Shown in pieces: positions 1-6,473 of a stretch of DNA of 38,261 nt. Under the pieces are notes generated by a model, which worked only from the letters and a program-made list of their open reading frames with translations, was not told the origin of the DNA and made no database searches. A program made the position numbers and the translations under genes. The number at the start of each line of letters is the position of its first letter. Positions within the stretch are counted from its first letter, which is position 1. The stretch comes from a virus: the IMG/VR virus record IMGVR_UViG_3300041809_003479, positions 1-38,261 of that record; one strand, 5' to 3'.

Positions 1-204
1 ATGAAAACTCTCATAAAGACAAAACCCGAAATCCTTAAATCCATCGAATCCCACCTTGAGCGCACCACTTGGGGACGTGGCATCTACATCCCTGGCATGG
101 TTGTGCCCGCCGCGCGCCCCGCGCAGATCAGAGCTGGTGCCCGAAAGCTCTATGACGTTCTCTCCGCCCAGATGCGCCGCGTGCAGAACCAGGTGGCGCT
201 CTAA
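1..204 (+). CDS. small hypothetical phage protein (67 aa)
   Basis: A 67-residue basic protein beginning on the first base of the window, so an earlier in-frame start outside the window cannot be excluded. I recognise no domain; it is Arg/Lys-rich, with a central stretch of small residues and prolines (about 30-42). It overlaps the next gene by one base (TAATG), the same coupling used through this early operon, which is the main support that it is a real gene. Function unknown. Confidence 0.55.
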   Translation: MKTLIKTKPEILKSIESHLERTTWGRGIYIPGMVVPAARPAQIRAGARKLYDVLSAQMRRVQNQVAL

Positions 205-422
205 TGGCCGGCCAAGCGTACATCACAGTCAAGATCGACATCGGCGAAGCCGCCCGGCGGGTCCTGCAAATAGAGATACACAACCGCCGCCAAGAGCTTC
301 AAGCAATCCAATCTGCAGTGAACGATGCGGTCCAATCGCTTGAGCGCTTCGCTTATAGCTGTGGAGTTCTCGGTGAGGTTGAGTTGGTTTCCGGGCCGGA
401 AGAGACGGCGGTGCAAGGATGA
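204..422 (+). CDS. small hypothetical phage protein (72 aa)
   Basis: A 72-residue protein whose central part (about residues 13-50) is predicted helical and could form a short coiled coil. Its ATG overlaps the stop of the gene before and its stop overlaps the ATG of the gene after (ATGA), consistent with a translationally coupled early phage operon. No family is recognised. It might be a small accessory or host-takeover protein, but that is only inferred from position. Confidence 0.5.
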   Translation: MAGQAYITVKIDIGEAARRVLQIEIHNRRQELQAIQSAVNDAVQSLERFAYSCGVLGEVELVSGPEETAVQG

Positions 423-775
423 GACTTGCACACAGCCGCTCTACCCTTGGCGCGAATCCCCTGCACGGAAACCTGTTCAACCCCAACGAGACGCCGCAAC
501 TGTTCTGTGACGCACCGGCACAGGACGGGCAACGCCTCATCTCACAGCAAGCCCAGGTTGAGGCCGTCATGGCCGATGGATTCTGGCGCACCCTTCCCAA
601 CATCTGCACCGAACTCCGCCGCCGTCACCCTGGCAGCAAGCACGGGGAGGCGTCTATCAGTGCGCGCTTGCGGGATATGCGCCGGCGCGGATGGACGGTT
701 GAACGCGAACGCACACGCCCAGGCAGTGGCCTCTATCAGTACCGCGCCGTCAAGATCGAGGCGGCCACATGCTAA
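419..775 (+). CDS. winged-helix-like phage protein (118 aa)
   Basis: The C-terminal half (about residues 45-110) reads as a winged helix: a helix, a recognition helix with SISARLRDMRRRGW, and a two-strand wing ending in GLYQYR. Such small wHTH proteins are common in early operons of temperate phages and are usually annotated only as hypothetical. DNA binding is inferred from this pattern. The ATG overlaps the preceding stop and the gene ends at the start of the HD phosphohydrolase gene. The target is unknown. Confidence 0.6.
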   Translation: MRLAHSRSTLGANPLHGNLFNPNETPQLFCDAPAQDGQRLISQQAQVEAVMADGFWRTLPNICTELRRRHPGSKHGEASISARLRDMRRRGWTVERERTRPGSGLYQYRAVKIEAATC

Positions 776-1446
776 TGGTCTCCGAATCTCCGCGCGTGAT
801 CCGCACTCAAGACACATTCATCCGCACTTTCACCGGCAAGAGATTCTGGCCGCTCGATCCGAAGCCGGAAGAGGTGGACATTGAAGACATTGCCCACGCA
901 CTCTCTCTTGTCTGCCGGTTCACGGGTCACACTTACTGCTTTTACAGCGTGGCCGATCACAGCTTGCGCGTGAGCAAGCTGGCAGAACAGTTGACGATGG
1001 CAGAGCACGGCGCACTTTCACTCCGCGTGAAGGCTGCCCGCGAGATGGCTCTTTGGGGTCTGTTGCACGACGCCTCAGAGGCTTATCTCTGCGATGTGCC
1101 CAGCCCGCTCAAACGCGCGCCTGGCCTGGGACAGCTCTACAAGGGCTTTGAACGCAAGCTCATGGAAGTGATTGCGGATCGGTTCAACCTATCACCGCAC
1201 GAGCCGGCCGTGGTGAAAGATGCGGATCGCATCCTGCTCAAGACGGAGATGCGGGATTTGATGAATGCAACAGAGGGCTTTTCGTTGGATTGGGATTATG
1301 CCGGCTATTCCCCTCTGCCTGAAACCATCTTTCCGCTCGACCCGCAACACGCCGAGGTGGAATTCCTGCGCCGCTTCAACGCCCTCAATACGGCGCGCTT
1401 GGCGGAGCGCCTCGCTGAAACACCCTCACCCAGAAAGGCCAGCTAA
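769..1446 (+). CDS. HD-domain phosphohydrolase (YfbR/DatZ-like)
   Basis: A 225-residue HD-family nucleotide phosphohydrolase. Visible motifs are His64-Ser (HSxxV), His100-Asp101 (the HD pair) and EAYxxD at 104-109, the usual divalent-metal site. The stretch around FWPLDP and IEDIAHALS is typical of the phage branch of the YfbR-like 5'-nucleotidase family, which also contains the dATP triphosphohydrolase DatZ. The probable role is hydrolysis of a (d)NTP or (d)NMP in the cytoplasm to adjust nucleotide pools; the substrate cannot be read from sequence. Two starts are possible, ATG 769 (GAGG seven bases upstream) and ATG 775, which overlaps the preceding stop. No PurZ homologue is present, so a 2-aminoadenine pathway is not supported here. 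Confidence 0.85.
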   Translation: MLMVSESPRVIRTQDTFIRTFTGKRFWPLDPKPEEVDIEDIAHALSLVCRFTGHTYCFYSVADHSLRVSKLAEQLTMAEHGALSLRVKAAREMALWGLLHDASEAYLCDVPSPLKRAPGLGQLYKGFERKLMEVIADRFNLSPHEPAVVKDADRILLKTEMRDLMNATEGFSLDWDYAGYSPLPETIFPLDPQHAEVEFLRRFNALNTARLAERLAETPSPRKAS

Positions 1447-1448
1447 CC

Positions 1449-1640
1449 ATGTACCTCCGCGTCGATTTGAAGACTTGCGAGGCTTGCGGCTCATTGTTTT
1501 GCCGGCCTGAAACCCAGCAGAACTGCTACTGCGCGCACTGCACTGAGTTGCTGAAAAACTTCCCGACGCCGGAGAGCCGCAAGCGCCGTGGCCGGCCGTC
1601 CCACAAAGTCAAAATGACCCGCATGGAGGTTGATGCGTGA
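1449..1640 (+). CDS. small zinc-ribbon protein (63 aa)
   Basis: A 63-residue protein with a CxxC at residues 10-13 (CEAC) and a second pair in CYCAHC near residues 24-29, forming a short treble-clef or zinc-ribbon-like knuckle, followed by a basic tail (KRRGRPSHK) resembling an AT-hook. It probably binds nucleic acid. It starts two bases after the HD gene and overlaps the next gene by four bases. No named family is claimed. Confidence 0.6.
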   Translation: MYLRVDLKTCEACGSLFCRPETQQNCYCAHCTELLKNFPTPESRKRRGRPSHKVKMTRMEVDA

Positions 1641-2020
1641 AACATAAGAAAGCCAAGCCCGTGGAAGAGCCAAAAGAGATTGAGCTGTACTTCCTCCGCG
1701 CCCACACGCACGGCCTGTTACGGCGTTATCTCTACAGCTCATTCCAACCTTGCCGCATCGGCTCCGTGTTGCGTGATCCGGTGGGCCGGGGATGGGTTTC
1801 AAGCCGGCCTATCTGCACTTTTGAAGATGCAATGCTCTTTGTGTTTGACATGGAGAAGTGCATCAAGTCCCTGCCCTCGCTGGACAGAGACATCCTCACC
1901 CGCACCGTGCTCCAGGAGTACACGCAAGCCGAAGCCGCCGTGTTGCTAGGCATGAGCGCGCGCGCGATGTCTTACAAGTTCGCAGCGGCCATGGACCGCC
2001 TCACGCGCAAGCTGATCTAG
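1637..2020 (+). CDS. sigma-70 region 4-like HTH protein (127 aa)
   Basis: The C-terminal part (about residues 75-125) has the pattern of sigma-70 region 4: LPSLDRDILTRTVLQ, then a helix-turn-helix AEAAVLLGMSARAMSYKFAAA and a closing basic helix. The first 70 residues show no region 2, so this is not a complete sigma factor. Possible roles are a small RNA-polymerase-binding activator of phage late genes, or an ordinary DNA-binding protein that shares the fold. It begins GTG (GTGAAAC) overlapping the previous stop by four bases. Confidence 0.6.
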   Translation: MKHKKAKPVEEPKEIELYFLRAHTHGLLRRYLYSSFQPCRIGSVLRDPVGRGWVSSRPICTFEDAMLFVFDMEKCIKSLPSLDRDILTRTVLQEYTQAEAAVLLGMSARAMSYKFAAAMDRLTRKLI

Positions 2021-2082
2021 GCCGAGTTGCTGGTCCTGCCCAGCGCCGCATAACTCAACCCTCTACCAAGAAAGAAGGCGTC

Positions 2083-2262
2083 ATGTCATTCGTACTTCAC
2101 TGGCCGCAATTGACCTATCTAGCTATCACAGTTGTGGGGCTGAGCATTTACGCCGCGCGCCACGGACAACCGCGCAAAGACAAATACAACGTTGGCACCT
2201 CGTTGATTGCGGTGGTAATCGTCTTGACCATCCTGTATTTTGGCGGTTTCTTTCGCCAGTAA
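2083..2262 (+). CDS. small two-helix membrane protein (59 aa)
   Basis: Starts at ATG 2083, preceded by AGAAGG. A longer upstream reading in this frame would overlap the previous gene and is not needed. The protein has two hydrophobic segments (about residues 8-22 and 38-55) separated by a short basic loop (RHGQPRKDK). The size and layout fit a phage small inner-membrane protein, possibly holin-like, but its position in the early arm, far from the endolysin, argues against a role in lysis. It may act on the host envelope early in infection. Confidence 0.65.
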   Translation: MSFVLHWPQLTYLAITVVGLSIYAARHGQPRKDKYNVGTSLIAVVIVLTILYFGGFFRQ

Positions 2263-2304
2263 ATCGCGGTGCTGTACTTCACCCTCAACCCATGAAAGGG
2301 AACC

Positions 2305-3471
2305 ATGACAACAGCAGTAAGTACCGAGTTAGCGGCGAAGAAACCGGAAGCACCGGAAGCCGCGCCGATGAAAGCGGCCATCACACTGAGCAATCTGAAA
2401 CAGGCGCTCAAGATTGTGGGCATGGCCATCGAGCGCACGGCCACCATACCGATTCTGCAATGCGTGCGCATGGAGCAGATACCAGACGGCCTCGCCCTCG
2501 AAGCAACAACCCTTGATGTGTATATTCGCGCGGTTGTGAAAGAGTTGGGCGGACCCGAAAAGCCGGTTGTGATTCCGGCGGAGAAGTTCACCGCATGGAC
2601 CAAGCTCCTGGCCGGTGAGGATGTGAAGATCAGCGCCACGGACCGCCGCGCCACGATGCAATGCGGACGTTCCCGCGCAGTGCTCCCCGTGATGCCGGCG
2701 GCAAGCTGGCCCAGCAACGAAGTGTACGGGATGAAGGCCGAGGGTATCACGCTTACCCAGGGTGATTTTGCCCGCGCTCTGCGCTTTGTCATGATCGCTG
2801 TGAGCCAGGAGGAATCGCGCTACACGCTCAACGGCGTGCTACTGCAAGGCGACGGTGAGCGGTTGCGCCTTGTGGCCACGGACGGCCACCGCCTGATGGC
2901 CTACACGCTGCCATGCACAGAGAAAATCACCCTGCTACTGCCCAGCCGGTTCATCAAGGCCCTGTTGCCGCTGCTCAACGATGAAGACGGCGGCGTCGAT
3001 CTGTGCTTTAGCGACCGGATGATTCTCTCCAGCATTGACGCGGACATGCGGGTCTATGTGGCCTCAACCAAACTGACCGGACAGTTTCCCAATTGGGAAG
3101 CGGTGATGCCCAGCGGCAAGCGCACGGAAATCACCGTCAACGCCAAAGAGATGCTGGCCAGCCTTGAGCGGTGCGGGCTGCTCAGCGATGAACGCTCGGG
3201 ATGCGTGAGGCTCACGTTTGATGAGCAGATCACGATTGAGGCGTCGAGTTCGCAGAGTGGAGAAGCCACGGAAACGGTGGACTGCAAAGGGCGTCCGAAT
3301 GAAAAGCTCTACATCGGCGTCAACGGCGCGTATCTGACCGATCTAGTCAAGCGGCTCGACGGCGAAATCACCATCTCTCTCCCGGACACGAATCAATCGC
3401 CACTGCTCATCAAAGCAGCCCCGCATGAAGGCGAAACGCTGGGCTACGTTGTGATGCCCATGAGGGTGTGA
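2305..3471 (+). CDS. dnaN: phage-encoded DNA polymerase III beta subunit (sliding clamp)
   Basis: A 388-residue beta clamp with the family's three-domain length. Domain 1 begins about residue 24 (ITLSNLKQALKIVGMAIE, then TIPILQCV), domain 2 contains GVLLQGDGERLRLVATDGHRLM, the most characteristic clamp signature, and domain 3 ends in VVMPMRV, matching the C-terminal MPMRL that lines the protein-binding pocket of bacterial DnaN. About 22 extra N-terminal residues (Pro/Ala/Lys-rich) precede the fold. It would form a dimeric ring that tethers polymerase to DNA. A good Shine-Dalgarno (AAAGGGA) precedes ATG 2305. A full clamp is uncommon in a lambda-sized phage. Confidence 0.9.
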   Translation: MTTAVSTELAAKKPEAPEAAPMKAAITLSNLKQALKIVGMAIERTATIPILQCVRMEQIPDGLALEATTLDVYIRAVVKELGGPEKPVVIPAEKFTAWTKLLAGEDVKISATDRRATMQCGRSRAVLPVMPAASWPSNEVYGMKAEGITLTQGDFARALRFVMIAVSQEESRYTLNGVLLQGDGERLRLVATDGHRLMAYTLPCTEKITLLLPSRFIKALLPLLNDEDGGVDLCFSDRMILSSIDADMRVYVASTKLTGQFPNWEAVMPSGKRTEITVNAKEMLASLERCGLLSDERSGCVRLTFDEQITIEASSSQSGEATETVDCKGRPNEKLYIGVNGAYLTDLVKRLDGEITISLPDTNQSPLLIKAAPHEGETLGYVVMPMRV

Positions 3472-3474
3472 CAG

Positions 3475-4089
3475 ATGCCCTGGGCGAAAGGTAACTACAA
3501 GGGCCGTGCGGTGACTGTACCGGCGGCCCACGGAACGGCAACGCGTTACCGGACGGGTTGCCGGTGTGATGGATGCCGGAGATCCTACGCGGCCGTACAG
3601 CGCGACCGCCGCGCCCGCGTGAAACGCAACGAATGCGATTGGACAGTGAGCGCGGATATGGCACGGGAACACTTGATTGAGTTACGCGAGAGCGGCGTGG
3701 GCAAGCGCGCGGTGATGGACTGCACGGGCATCTCGGATGTTGTGCTCATGGAGATACGCAACGGCAAGCGCCAGCGTATTCGCCAGAGCACGGAAGAGAA
3801 GATCATGCGTGTTACCGAGGATGCCCGCTCCGGCGGCGCGCTGGTAAGTGGAAAGCCCTCCACCTGGCTGATTGATGAGCTGATCGGCCATGGCTACACG
3901 ATGGCACAGTTGGCCACGCACATGGGCTATACAGACAAGCGTCTCCAGTTCTACGGGCATAAGTATGTGACCGCGACGAATGCAATGCGGATAGAGAAAA
4001 TGCACAAGGTTCTGATGCGCGAAAAGCCGGAGAGCGAGACGCGTGTAGACCGCATGATGAGGCTCGCGGCACATCGGAGGGTGGCGTAA
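3475..4089 (+). CDS. zinc-knuckle/HTH phage DNA-binding protein (204 aa)
   Basis: The N-terminus carries HGTATRYRTGCRCDGCR (residues about 20-36), a small Cys-rich knuckle (CRCDGC) seen in a group of phage and actinobacterial hypothetical proteins. A helical middle with an HTH-like pattern follows (GVGKRAVMDCTGISDVVLMEIR), then a second one (YTMAQLATHMGYTDKRLQFY). Two DNA-binding segments suggest a transcription or replication regulator. It lies three bases after dnaN and overlaps the initiator gene by one base. Function is inferred only. Confidence 0.6.
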   Translation: MPWAKGNYKGRAVTVPAAHGTATRYRTGCRCDGCRRSYAAVQRDRRARVKRNECDWTVSADMAREHLIELRESGVGKRAVMDCTGISDVVLMEIRNGKRQRIRQSTEEKIMRVTEDARSGGALVSGKPSTWLIDELIGHGYTMAQLATHMGYTDKRLQFYGHKYVTATNAMRIEKMHKVLMREKPESETRVDRMMRLAAHRRVA

Positions 4090-4940
4090 TGGCAAATTCA
4101 TGGCTCCGCCTGTGGCACGACATGCCCAACGATCCGAAGTGGAGAACGATTGCAAAGGCGAGTGGGCAGCCCATACCCACGGTGATTTCTGTCTACGTTC
4201 ACCTGTTAGTCGAGGCATCTGCGAACGCCAACGAACGCGGGCGAACGCAACCGAACGCGGAGGATTTAGCTTCCGCACTCGATGTGGAAATAGAAAGCGT
4301 TGCGGCGGTTTTGACCGCAATGGAAGGCCGCGTACTCGATCATGGAATGCTCTCCGGATGGAAGCACCGCCAACCCGAGAAAGAGGACGGAAGTGCAGAC
4401 AGGGCAAGGGCTTGGCGCGAAAAGCAGAAAGAGCTTAAAACCTCTACGAACGAAAACGAACGCGACCGAACGCCTGCGAACACAGATAAAGAAAAAGAGA
4501 AAGATAAAGAGAAGAAGAGACAAGAAACAACAGGCGCTCCGCTTTTTGTGTTGCCGGATTGGATTTCTTGTGAGGTCTGGAAGGACTTCGAGGAAATGCG
4601 CCGCAAGATCAAAGCGCCGCTCACAGACCGAGCCCGGCAGAACCTAGTGGCGGAGCTGATCCAGATCGAAGCAACGGGCCAACACGCGGAAGACGTGCTC
4701 AACCAAAGCATCACGAACAGTTGGCGCGGAGTATTCCCAATCAAGACAGACGGGGGCAGCAATGGACGTGGAGGCGGCAGTTACGGCAATCGTGGCCAGG
4801 CAAGAACCAACGGCAATCTCGAAGCCGCTCGATCCGCAGCGGAGGCTATCGCTGGTCAAGGTCATGACTGGGTTGGCGGAGGCCCGGCAAGCATCCGTGA
4901 GCGCGGAGACGTTGAAGCTGTACAGCGCTCATCTCTGTGA
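4089..4940 (+). CDS. phage replication initiator (lambda O / DnaD-like)
   Basis: A 283-residue protein. The N-terminal 110 residues look like a winged-helix replication domain (SWLRLWHDMPNDPKWRTIAKASGQ, then VISVYVHLLVEA). A charged low-complexity linker follows (about 115-150, KEKEKDKEKKRQE), then a C-terminal domain with WKDFEEMRRKIKAPLTDRA and NQSITNSWRGVFP, a signature of phage O/DnaD-type replication proteins. The role is origin binding and helicase recruitment. Two clusters of CGAACG repeats lie inside the gene, as lambda O contains its own origin. The 3' end overlaps the next gene by 179 bases in another frame. Confidence 0.7.
   Translation: MANSWLRLWHDMPNDPKWRTIAKASGQPIPTVISVYVHLLVEASANANERGRTQPNAEDLASALDVEIESVAAVLTAMEGRVLDHGMLSGWKHRQPEKEDGSADRARAWREKQKELKTSTNENERDRTPANTDKEKEKDKEKKRQETTGAPLFVLPDWISCEVWKDFEEMRRKIKAPLTDRARQNLVAELIQIEATGQHAEDVLNQSITNSWRGVFPIKTDGGSNGRGGGSYGNRGQARTNGNLEAARSAAEAIAGQGHDWVGGGPASIRERGDVEAVQRSSL
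4222..4257 (+). repeat. iteron cluster 1: four CGAACG repeats, 10-bp period
   Basis: CGAACG occurs at 4222, 4232, 4242 and 4252, every 10 bases exactly, each followed by C; the blocks read gCGAACGCca, aCGAACGCgg, gCGAACGCaa and cCGAACGCgg. Ten is not a multiple of three, so the repeat moves through all codon phases. It is therefore conserved as DNA rather than as peptide, and all copies face the same side of the helix. Candidate initiator-binding sites. Confidence 0.75.
4447..4482 (+). repeat. iteron cluster 2: four CGAACG-type repeats, 10-bp period
   Basis: CGAACG at 4447, 4457 and 4467 and CGAACA at 4477 repeat with the same exact 10-bp spacing as the cluster 195 bp upstream. The 3' side runs straight into a purine-rich, A-rich strand. 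Same interpretation as cluster 1. Confidence 0.7.
4483..4531. other. A/G-rich candidate DNA-unwinding element of the replication origin
   Basis: About 49 bases almost wholly A and G on the top strand, encoding the Lys/Glu linker of the initiator. It lies directly 3' of the second iteron cluster, the same order (iterons, then asymmetric A+T-rich DNA) as in the lambda origin inside gene O. Function as an unwinding element is inferred from this order. Confidence 0.5.
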
Positions 4941-5217
4941 CTTTGATTCCGGCGACGTGCGAGATGTTGTGCGCGCGCTGGCCATGCGCAAGCGCGCTGA
5001 GGGCGAGACCGCTTTCCCCGCCCTGGGCGATTTGGTAGAGCCGTTGGAACGGAAGCGGGAACGCCGCCGGGAAGAGAACAAGCGGGCCGGCCAAAGGCAA
5101 GCGGAGATTGTGGAGTTTTGGCGCATGGTCCCCGGATGGATGGAAATCACCGGCCAAAGTGAATCGGAAATTTTAGAGCGTTGGCCCAGCTTCAAGGGCA
5201 CGAAACCGAGGGTGTGA
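4762..5217 (+). CDS. helicase-loader-like phage replication protein (151 aa)
   Basis: The middle of the protein reads SAETLKLYSAHLCDFDSGDVRDVVRALAMRK, then TAFPALGDLVEPLE, which is the layout of phage helicase loaders (a helical unit with LxxYxxxLxDxxxxxVxxAxxxL followed by FPxxxEI). A charged coiled coil (ERKRERRREENKRAGQ) and a short C-terminal helix follow. Its place immediately after the initiator fits a lambda P / G39P-like role. The ATG at 4762 gives a 179-base overlap with the initiator; ATG 4864 would shorten this but would still keep the core. Function is inferred. Confidence 0.55.
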   Translation: MDVEAAVTAIVARQEPTAISKPLDPQRRLSLVKVMTGLAEARQASVSAETLKLYSAHLCDFDSGDVRDVVRALAMRKRAEGETAFPALGDLVEPLERKRERRREENKRAGQRQAEIVEFWRMVPGWMEITGQSESEILERWPSFKGTKPRV

Positions 5218-5792
5218 TGGCAGAGCAATCGCAGTTAGACGTGAGCAGATGGCAAGCGGCAACGCGCGGGTTTCAGTACACCCCGGCGCTGTGGTTTTTC
5301 TTTCGCATGATCGAGGTTGCGTTCCTTGACGCGCGCACGATCTACCCGGCCAGTGCGCCAGGGCAGAGGACAGAAGCCGCGCCATGTGCGCCGCCGCCGC
5401 TGTTGAGCGGGATGGCCGTGCCCATGGTTGTTTCCGATGACGAACCGTTGCCGGCATCGGCGTTGAAGTATCCCGGCCGGCCCACGGATGAGGCGTTGCT
5501 TGCACGCGATTGGATTGCACGCTCCGAGGCCGCGCCGACGTGGGTGTATGCGTTCGGTGCATCGCATGAGTTCTTGAGCTTTCCGGAGTGTTGCCAGATA
5601 TTAGGGCTCGATCCGGATGTGGAGAGAGCAGCCTTGCTGGAAGTGATTGACAAGGCTGTAGACAGTGACAATGACGAAGCCTGGGCGCGCTTGGATGAGC
5701 TGAGCACGCGTGAGCCTCAAGACGACGTGGAGCCGCTGTTCGATGCTCCTCGGGTTGTGCCGGCGCTGGATCAACTGGCGTTGTTCGCGTAA
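5217..5792 (+). CDS. hypothetical phage protein (191 aa)
   Basis: Start chosen at ATG 5217, which overlaps the preceding stop (TGATG). The product is acidic, with a Pro/Ala-rich middle and a conserved-looking segment ARDWIARSEAAPTWVYAFGASHEFLSFPECCQILGLDPDVERAALL. This last part resembles a short motif found in phage proteins located between replication and ASCH-domain genes, possibly a small regulator of transcription. No enzyme motif is visible. Function unknown. Confidence 0.6.
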   Translation: MAEQSQLDVSRWQAATRGFQYTPALWFFFRMIEVAFLDARTIYPASAPGQRTEAAPCAPPPLLSGMAVPMVVSDDEPLPASALKYPGRPTDEALLARDWIARSEAAPTWVYAFGASHEFLSFPECCQILGLDPDVERAALLEVIDKAVDSDNDEAWARLDELSTREPQDDVEPLFDAPRVVPALDQLALFA

Positions 5793-5801
5793 GGGAGAAC
5801 G

Positions 5802-6473
5802 ATGAAAGAACGTCCCATCTTATTCAGCGGCCCGATGGTCCGCGCATTCCTTGAAGATCGCAAGACGAACACGCGGCGAGTCATCAACTTTGACACGGTA
5901 GGCAACAGAGAACAAAGCCGCAATTGCTTTGGACCGGACGGATACGACACAGTGGGTGAAAAAAGCATCATTCGTGTCCCGTGGACGGTTGAAAGTTTGA
6001 AGCATCTTCTTGTCTGTCCATTCGGAGAAGTAGGCGACCGGCTGTGGGTGAAAGAAACATACTTCGCGTGGCGCTGCAAAACCTACACGTCAGAGGGAAT
6101 GACCGAAGGCCCCGAACAGTGCGTGTATGCCGCAGACGGCGGAACGTTGCTCAATGGTGCGAAATGGCGTCCGTCGATTTTCATGTTCCGCAGGTTTTCT
6201 CGCATCACGCTTGAGATTACCGATGCGCGGGTGCAACGGTTGCAGGAAATCACAGAGGAAGATGCACAGGCTGAGGGCGCTCTATTCCATGACGGCGGCG
6301 GCATCGGTCACAGCGGATGGAGGCATGACATCAACCACGGCTTTGTGTACGGAAATGCCCGCACTTCATTTGCCAAGCTGTGGGATTCTCTCAACGCGAA
6401 ACGCGGATTTGGATGGAACGAAAACCCGTGGCTATGGGCGTTGACCTTGCGCCGCGTGAAAGAGGGTGCGTGA
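5802..6473 (+). CDS. ASCH/PUA-like phage protein (223 aa)
   Basis: The opening ERPILFSGPMVRAFLEDRKTNTRRV, the middle FGEVGDRLWVKETYFAW and WRPSIFMFRRFSRITLEITDARVQRLQEI, and the end FAKLWDSLNAKRGFGWNENPWLWAL form the usual pattern of an ASCH-like (PUA-fold) phage protein often labelled morphogenetic or hypothetical. PUA-fold proteins bind RNA or modified bases, so a role in RNA or nucleotide recognition is possible. Good Shine-Dalgarno (AAGGGAGAACG) before ATG 5802. Overlaps the next gene by one base. Confidence 0.75.
   Translation: MKERPILFSGPMVRAFLEDRKTNTRRVINFDTVGNREQSRNCFGPDGYDTVGEKSIIRVPWTVESLKHLLVCPFGEVGDRLWVKETYFAWRCKTYTSEGMTEGPEQCVYAADGGTLLNGAKWRPSIFMFRRFSRITLEITDARVQRLQEITEEDAQAEGALFHDGGGIGHSGWRHDINHGFVYGNARTSFAKLWDSLNAKRGFGWNENPWLWALTLRRVKEGA

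Noticed and set aside
769-1446. 2-aminoadenine (Z-genome) biosynthesis locus
   Set aside because: Only a DatZ-group HD enzyme is clear. There is no PurZ and no DpoZ-type polymerase in the window, so the pathway is not supported.
2148-2792. Minus-strand open frame (214 codons) opposite dnaN
   Set aside because: No recognisable domain, spans the promoter-proximal part of a definite clamp gene and has no ribosome binding site.
4444-4540. A CRISPR-like array suggested by the short repeats
   Set aside because: The repeats are six bases with four-base spacers and lie within a coding gene; they fit iterons, not CRISPR repeats.
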